In this document: piece by piece, positions 58,891 to 64,000 of the stretch | Position numbering within the stretch: position 1 is the first letter of the stretch | Layout of the letters: each line of letters starts with the position of its first letter | Origin: Acanthosepion esculentum | Taxonomy: Eukaryota > Mollusca > Cephalopoda > Sepiida > Sepiidae | NCBI GenBank assembly: GCA_964036315.1 | Contig: OZ038508.1 | Span: 42,826,935 to 42,890,934 of the forward strand | DNA length: 64,000 nt | Direction: 5' to 3' | Position numbers and translations under genes: made by a program | Notes under the pieces: model-generated | Database searches by the model: none | What the model was told of the DNA's origin: nothing | Seen by the model: only the letters and a program-made list of their open reading frames with translations

Positions 58891-59387
58891 ATACGTATGT
58901 GTGTATCTTTTATTGAAAACGGCCAGCCAACATGGAAGATTTTCATTGTTTATCGAGTTTTTCCAAATATCTAACATTTTTTCAATGTTTAAAGATATAG
59001 GAATTGTCTGTAGTTAGAATTGTTCTGAGCGTTTTCGGCTAATTCTCTAGCCATTATCAAGGATGTGTCTTTGAATGGTGACATTCACTGTGTGTCTGCA
59101 ACATAAAAATTTTACAGTGTGGAGTTCGAGCGCTTTTTGTGCTTCTTGGCACACAACTTTTTAACAGGACAGAGTGCAAAGAAAGCTTGAAAATTCTGGA
59201 AACTGTTTTAATAAATGAGTAGCAATCAAAATTACCTAAGTTATCTTTCTCCTTAAGAGATCGTGTACTGAAGTGTATTTAAAGCAAATACACATAATTC
59301 GAGTTTGACTTTTTGCATGATGTCACTCAAGTTATTCGAGATTGACTCCAGCAAACATGAGAACTCTGGTTTGGTTTGTTTTACGGC
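58891..59387. other. No gene seen
   Basis: No recognised repeat or frame. Confidence 0.4.
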
Positions 59388-61705
59388 ATATCAATTTCAA
59401 GGGGTTATTTAATGCCGACAAAAATTTTATTGCTTGTAATATTTTTCTTTGTCAAAAATCTATTTCTGGTTATAATTTTTTCCACAAAAACGTATAGCTG
59501 GTAATTTGTTTTTTTTTTCAAAAACGTATAGCTGGTAATTTTTTTTTTTTTTCAAAAACGTATAGCTGGTAATTTTTTTTTTTTTTCAAAAACGTATAGC
59601 TGGTAATTTTTTTTTTTTTTCAAAAACCTATTGCCATAATTTTTTTTTTTTCAAAAACCTATTGCCATAATTTTTTTTTTTTCAAAAACCTATTGCCATA
59701 ATTTTTTTTTTTCAAAAACCTATTGCCTTAATTTTTTTTTTTCAAAAACCTATTGCCATAATTTTTTTTCAAAAACCTATTGCCATAATTTTTTTTTTTT
59801 CAAAAACCTATTGCCATAATTTTTTTTTTTTCAAAAACCTATTGCCATAATTTTTTTTTTTTCAAAAACCTATTGCCATAATTTTTTTTTTTTCAAAAAC
59901 CTATTGCCATAATTTTTTTTTTTTCAAAAACCTATTGCCATAATTTTTTTTTTTTCAAAAACCTATTGCCATAATTTTTTTTTTTTCAAAAACCTATTGC
60001 CATAATTTTTTTTTTTTCAAAAACCTATTGCCATAATTTTTTTTTTTTCAAAAACCTATTGCCATAATTTTTTTTTTTCAAAAACCTATTGCCATAATTT
60101 TTTTTTTTCAAAAACCTATTGCCATAATTTTTTTTTTTTCAAAAACCTATTGCCATAATTTTTTTTTTTTCAAAAACCTATTGCCATAATTTTTTTTTTC
60201 AAAAACCTATTGCCATAATTTTTTTTTTTTCAAAAACCTATTGCCATAATTTTTTTTTTTCAAAAACCTATTGCCATAATTTTTTTTTTTTCAAAAACCT
60301 ATTGCCATAATTTTTTTTTTTTCAAAAACCTATTGCCATAATTTTTTTTTTTTCAAAAACCTATTGCCATAATTTTTTTTTTTTCAAAAACCTATTGCCA
60401 TAATTTTTTTTTTTTCAAAAACCTATTGCCATAATTTTTTTTTTTTCAAAAACCTATTGCCATAATTTTTTTTTTTTCAAAAACCTATTGCCATAATTTT
60501 TTTTTTTTCAAAAACCTATTGCCATAATTTTTTTTTTTTCAAAAACCTATTGCCATAATTTTTTTTTTTTCAAAAACCTATTGCCATAATTTTTTTTTTT
60601 TCAAAAACCTATTGCCATAATTTTTTTTTTTTCAAAAACCTATTGCCATAATTTTTTTTTTTTCAAAAACCTATTGCCATAATTTTTTTTTTTTCAAAAA
60701 CCTATTGCCATAATTTTTTTTTTTTCAAAAACCTATTGCCATAATTTTTTTTTTTCAAAAACCTATTGCCATAATTTTTTTTTTTCAAAAACCTATTGCC
60801 ATAATTTTTTTTTTTTCAAAAACCTATTGCCATAATTTTTTTTTTTTCAAAAACCTATTGCCATAATTTTTTAGTTTTCAAAAACCTATTGCCATAATTT
60901 TTTAGTTTTCAAAAACCTATTGCCATAATTTCTTTTTTTCAAAAACGTATTGCCATAATTTCTTTTTTTCAAAAACGTATTGCCATAATTTCTTTTTTTC
61001 AAAAACGTATTGCCATAATATTTTTTTTTCAAAAACGTATTGCCATAATATTTTTTTTTTCAAAAACGTATTGCCATAATATTTTTTTTTTCAAAAACGT
61101 ATTGCCATAATATTTTTTTTTTCAAAAACGTATTGCCATAATATTTTTTTTTTCAAAAACGTATTGCCATAATTTCTTTTTTTCAAAAACGTATTGCCAT
61201 AATATTTTTTTTTTCAAAAACGTATTGCCATAATATTTTTTTTTTCAAAAACGTATTGCCATAATATTTTTTTTTTCAAAAACGTATTGCCATAATATTT
61301 TTTTTTTCAAAAACGTATTGCCATAATATTTTTTTTTTCAAAAACGTATTGCCATAATATTTTTTTTTTCAAAAACGTAATGATGGTATTATTTTTTTTC
61401 AAAAATGCATTGTTGGTAATATTTTTTTCTTCAAAATTTTATTGCTGATAATTTTTTTTACAAAGTATTCCTGGTGTTAAAACCTATTTTTATCCTTTAG
61501 TGTTTTACCCCAGTTTCGAGTTTAACTATTTGCCCATAACTGGGGCCCTAGCAGATGCTACCACCTCGGGTCAGGTTGGACTTGGGAACACCAGCAATTA
61601 AGAGGCGGTTCCTTGCTCCTCAAAACCTTCTGATCAGAGGCCTTGCTGTTGGACGTAGTTTATCGTCATACCCAGGACACGGATGTATTTTATCGTCATA
61701 CCCAG
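59388..61705 (-). mobile_element. Tandem-array element, copy 2 (inverted)
   Basis: It has the same three-part structure as 8742-11052, reversed. The short flank with GGGTTATTTAATGCCGACAA is at 59388-59430, the array at 59430-61480, and the long flank at 61485-61705 with GAGGCGGTTCCT, GATCAGAGGCCTTGC, TTTATCGTCATACCCAGGAC. The last block is present twice here and resembles 8745-8780. No coding sequence. Confidence 0.75.
59430..61480 (-). repeat. Minisatellite, about 31-bp unit with T/A homopolymer core
   Basis: On the plus strand the unit is ATTGCCATAA, T9-13, CAAAAACCT, with period 31. Edge units differ: near 59500-59620 they read GTATAGCTGGTAAT then T-run, and near 60900-61370 ACGTATTGCCATAATATTT. 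The edge form GTATAGCTGGTAAT matches the reverse complement of the ATTACCAGCAATAC unit of copy 1, linking the two arrays. Confidence 0.97.
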
Positions 61706-61840
61706 GACGGTGTGAACTCTGGAATTAAACCAACTGTTGTGTAAATATAAAAACAACAATCTGTGAAAACTAATTAGCAGAATTCAAAACTACCCGAAAA
61801 AACAAAAACAAACATAAAATGTATATATGAAGACAAATGA

Positions 61841-61896
61841 AAAATTAACCAACGCGTTTCTTCATCCTCTGATGGACTCCATCAAGGCAAATGTTA
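61841..61896 (-). ncRNA. Degenerate hammerhead-ribozyme-like motif, second copy
   Basis: On the minus strand: stem I 5' strand AACAUUUGCC (61886-61895), 8-nt core UUGAUGGA (61878-61885), stem II GUCC/GGAU (61864-61877) with a 6-nt loop, GAAGAAA, then CGCGUU and the stem I 3' strand GGUUAAUUUU (61841-61850). Stem I pairs at 8 of 10 positions with a U-U mismatch at the same place as in the copy at 832-880. A 3-nt insertion in the GAAA region and the altered core suggest loss of activity. Confidence 0.4.
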
Positions 61897-62459
61897 GGAT
61901 TTTATTAAGTAAAAATGCCGTTAGTTTTTCAGAACTCTTAAATGTAAGAACTCTAATAGATATACACCAGGCTAACTGAAAGTCAAAGTAAATCATAGAG
62001 GATGTTAAGTGATGTAATTTAATATGTAATAAACGAAAAGTACTTTTTAAATTATGTAAGTATTATTTTAGTTTGGAAGGTTAAGTTATGTATTATATAT
62101 TTTAAATAACAGAATAATTTGAATTTAACTTTTCATTTTAATTTTATAGTCACGTATGTGGGCTGGTGGGAAAAGAAAGGAAATATTTTAAAGAAATCCG
62201 AGGTGCAGATCCATATTTTGATAAGATTCGATTTCAGCAGTGAAGAATTTTTCTTTTGTCTTCATATTTTTTAACAGATAATTTTAGATATATACAATTG
62301 CATATGTTTGTGTAAATGATTTAAATAAACATATACACGAGTATAATGAACCGAGACAAACATGATATGCATGGAGACCATAAATATAAATTCCAAAGTT
62401 TCTTTGAACTATTAGAGTTTATATCCATCAATACACATCATTGTGTTAAAGAAATATGA
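61897..62459. other. Possible Penelope-like 3' region, otherwise no gene
   Basis: The first 100 bases match the flank of the 832-880 copy. The rest is AT-rich with no readable RT or nuclease motif. Confidence 0.35.
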
Positions 62460-62499
<40 letters not shown>

Positions 62500-62502
62500 A
62501 TG
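62460..62502. repeat. (TA)n-(TG)n microsatellite
   Basis: TA repeats then TG. Confidence 0.95.
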
Positions 62503-62603
62503 TTTTTCCGTTGTCTATTCATGAAGAATTTAAAAGTGTGTATTATTGATCCCTGACTGGTAACGAAATCAAAGACATAGCAAAAGAAACCGTAAGGTGT
62601 ATA

Positions 62604-62795
62604 TTGGTTCATACAGATACAAATCGGACACTCAGGTTCAAAGTAATTACAATACAAAATATAAAAAGGATACCAATTCTTGTTAGTATCCGTGCCTGGT
62701 ACAATAGATTCATGGAAACAGGAAGTTTCTTGCAGAAAACAGAAAATGAGTGTCGACAAGATGTGTTTCGCGGAAACAATGAAGGCAATTTGTAA
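62604..62795 (+). pseudogene. mariner-like transposase N-terminal fragment
   Basis: Residues around 31-50 of this frame read SIRAWYNRFMETGSFLQK. This matches the IRxWYxxFxETGS pattern of the helix-turn-helix at the N-terminus of mariner-type transposases, likely the same lineage as 11853-12470. A CACCCTG-like word at about 62850 could be part of a terminus. No catalytic region is present. Confidence 0.5.
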
Positions 62796-63094
62796 GTAGT
62801 CGGATGTATTTAAATAAAACATTATTTCCTTAAATACGTTTACTTATACACCCTGCAGCGTCATCTTCATTTGTTAGGTATTTTTAAAATTGAGCACAAT
62901 GTATAGACACCTTAAAATATATTTAAAAATATCATATAACTTCTGTGTCTCTATTAACCTGTCTGTCTGTATCTATCTTTCACTACTCGTATCTTTATTT
63001 TTCTGTCAGTCTATCTATAACTATTTCTTCGCGTACACCTTATGAATTTATGCGCAGTACTATACTCGCGTCTTGATCTCCTTAATTTACATTT
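62796..63094. other. No gene seen
   Basis: Unrecognised, CTAT-rich in part. Confidence 0.4.
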
Positions 63095-63310
63095 GAGCTG
63101 GCTAGATGTAGCCGTAAATTCTGTATTAACAGTATATTTACTCGTATTTCTCTCTTGTGGGCGCCTATACTTTCCAGCAAACTTTCATCTTCAAAAAATT
63201 TAAATGCAGTATCAATTGCTATTTACTCTTATTACTATGTGTTCTCGCTCGTTAGTAATATTTTTTCCAATTCTTCCACACCCGGTAGCAACTTGTCTTG
63301 ACTAAATTTT
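63095..63310 (+). mobile_element. LINE A 3' tail, copy 8
   Basis: Has GATGTAGCCGTAAATTCTGT, AAATTTAAATGCAGTATCAA, TTCTCGCTCGTTAGTAAT and AATTCTTCCACACCC in the same order as the tails at 32685 and 39470. A 45-bp insertion separates the first two blocks relative to copy 3. Confidence 0.75.
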
Positions 63311-63360
63311 CGTTTTTATATTGACGAGATCTTGGTACATTTCTTGGAAAATGCATTAAA

Positions 63361-63382
63361 ATATATATATATATATATATAT
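63361..63382. repeat. (TA)n microsatellite
   Basis: Short TA run. Confidence 0.9.
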
Positions 63383-63479
63383 TTCTTTTCAATAATACAA
63401 GCATGGGACTTTCACTAGAATAGTAAAGAGGTGTTTCGCTTAGAAATTCTACTCTATACTATGAGATGCTAGCAGGTTA

Positions 63480-63950
63480 AGCTAGGTGTTCTTTTTCTTT
63501 GCCCTTCTTGCTTTCAAGACGCCCTGTGAGTATCAGATTTTCCAAGTCCTCTTTCTTCATTATGACCCCCTAGAAATTTTTTACTGATGGTAAGTCTAAG
63601 TGTCCTTTTAATTTTTCGTTTTCTCTAAAACTTCATCGTTGCTCACATGTTCAATTCATGGTATTCCCGGCATCTTTCTGTAGACTCATATTTCCATCAC
63701 TAATTTCTTCTTTATCTATGCGGACTTTGTCCCGTATTCATTGCCTTAATTAGAGACTGCTATTACATAACTGCTTAGTACATTTATCCTGTTTGTTAAT
63801 ATGTTGCTTAGTTTTTGGAAGACATATTTCATTAAGTCAACGGGCCTTTGGATTTCGACACCGCACTTTCCGTCCTCTGTTAAAACGCTTCCCAGATATT
63901 AACATTGTTTTACTTCGGTACCTTCATGAGATCGTTAAAAAAAGAGTATA
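63480..63950 (-). pseudogene. LINE B fragment, copy 6
   Basis: The minus strand aligns with 7200-7570 over most of its length (TTTTCCAAGTCCTCTTTCTTC, shortened; CATCGTTGCTCACATGTT; TTCTGTAGACTCATATTT on the plus strand). It also aligns with 40820-40860 at its far end (CCGTCCTCTGTTAAAACGCT). It reads from the FxYLG block through LLYGSECW to the GHIMR region, all in broken frames. Confidence 0.55.
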
Positions 63951-64000
63951 GCATGACGAAAAAGACGCCAAACTTGACGAAAACAAAACTTTATCATCTA

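Noticed and set aside
59430..61480. CRISPR-like regular array
   Set aside because: Units are directly abutting with no unique spacers, the core is homopolymeric and the genome is eukaryotic. The same applies to 8944-11005.

Overview
The window looks like non-coding DNA from a large, AT-rich, repeat-laden animal genome. The best guess is a cephalopod mollusc, probably an octopus. That rests on many (TA)n-(TG)n microsatellites, tRNA-derived SINE heads, decayed Tc1/mariner transposons, several non-LTR retrotransposon families and Penelope-like elements with GIY-YIG remnants. The species call is inference, because no host protein is recognisable to anchor it. I find no credible host gene, rRNA or functional tRNA, and no prokaryotic feature. 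The longest open frames all lie in low-complexity arrays and are artefacts.

Layout. 1-8.7 kb: relics, comprising a possible hammerhead-ribozyme remnant (832-880), a 480-bp fold-back element (1296-1775), an RT C-terminal fragment, a mariner-like tail and a Tc1 copy with long inverted repeats (about 5345-6492). 8.7-11.05 kb: an element with a 2-kb array of about 29-bp units. 11.85-17.2 kb: a mariner-like copy, a Penelope-like copy, a 180-bp hairpin element and LINE fragments. 17.6-20.7 kb: a second fold-back and a nearly full-length Tc1 copy (19485-20700). 21.3-23.5 kb: the longest LINE copy. 23.5-28.2 kb: the quietest, most unique part. 28.2-31.9 kb: two Penelope-like copies in inverted orientation. 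32-43.3 kb: LINE and SINE fragments among microsatellites. 43.9-58.2 kb: four large arrays, all T-poor on the + strand. 59.4-61.7 kb: an inverted second copy of the 8.7-11 kb array element. 61.8-64 kb: a second hammerhead-like remnant, a mariner N-terminal fragment and LINE fragments.

How the parts relate. Nothing here works as a pathway; the window is a record of mobile-element turnover. One LINE family (LINE A) occurs at least eight times and a second (LINE B) about six times. Two Penelope-like lineages, two Tc1 lineages and one mariner-like lineage are all broken by stops, frameshifts or lost catalytic residues. The observations most worth following are the inverted pair of tandem-array elements about 48 kb apart, the two hammerhead-like remnants that share a fold with different bases, and the fold-back elements whose arms keep a CTGAAGA...CGAAACG signature.
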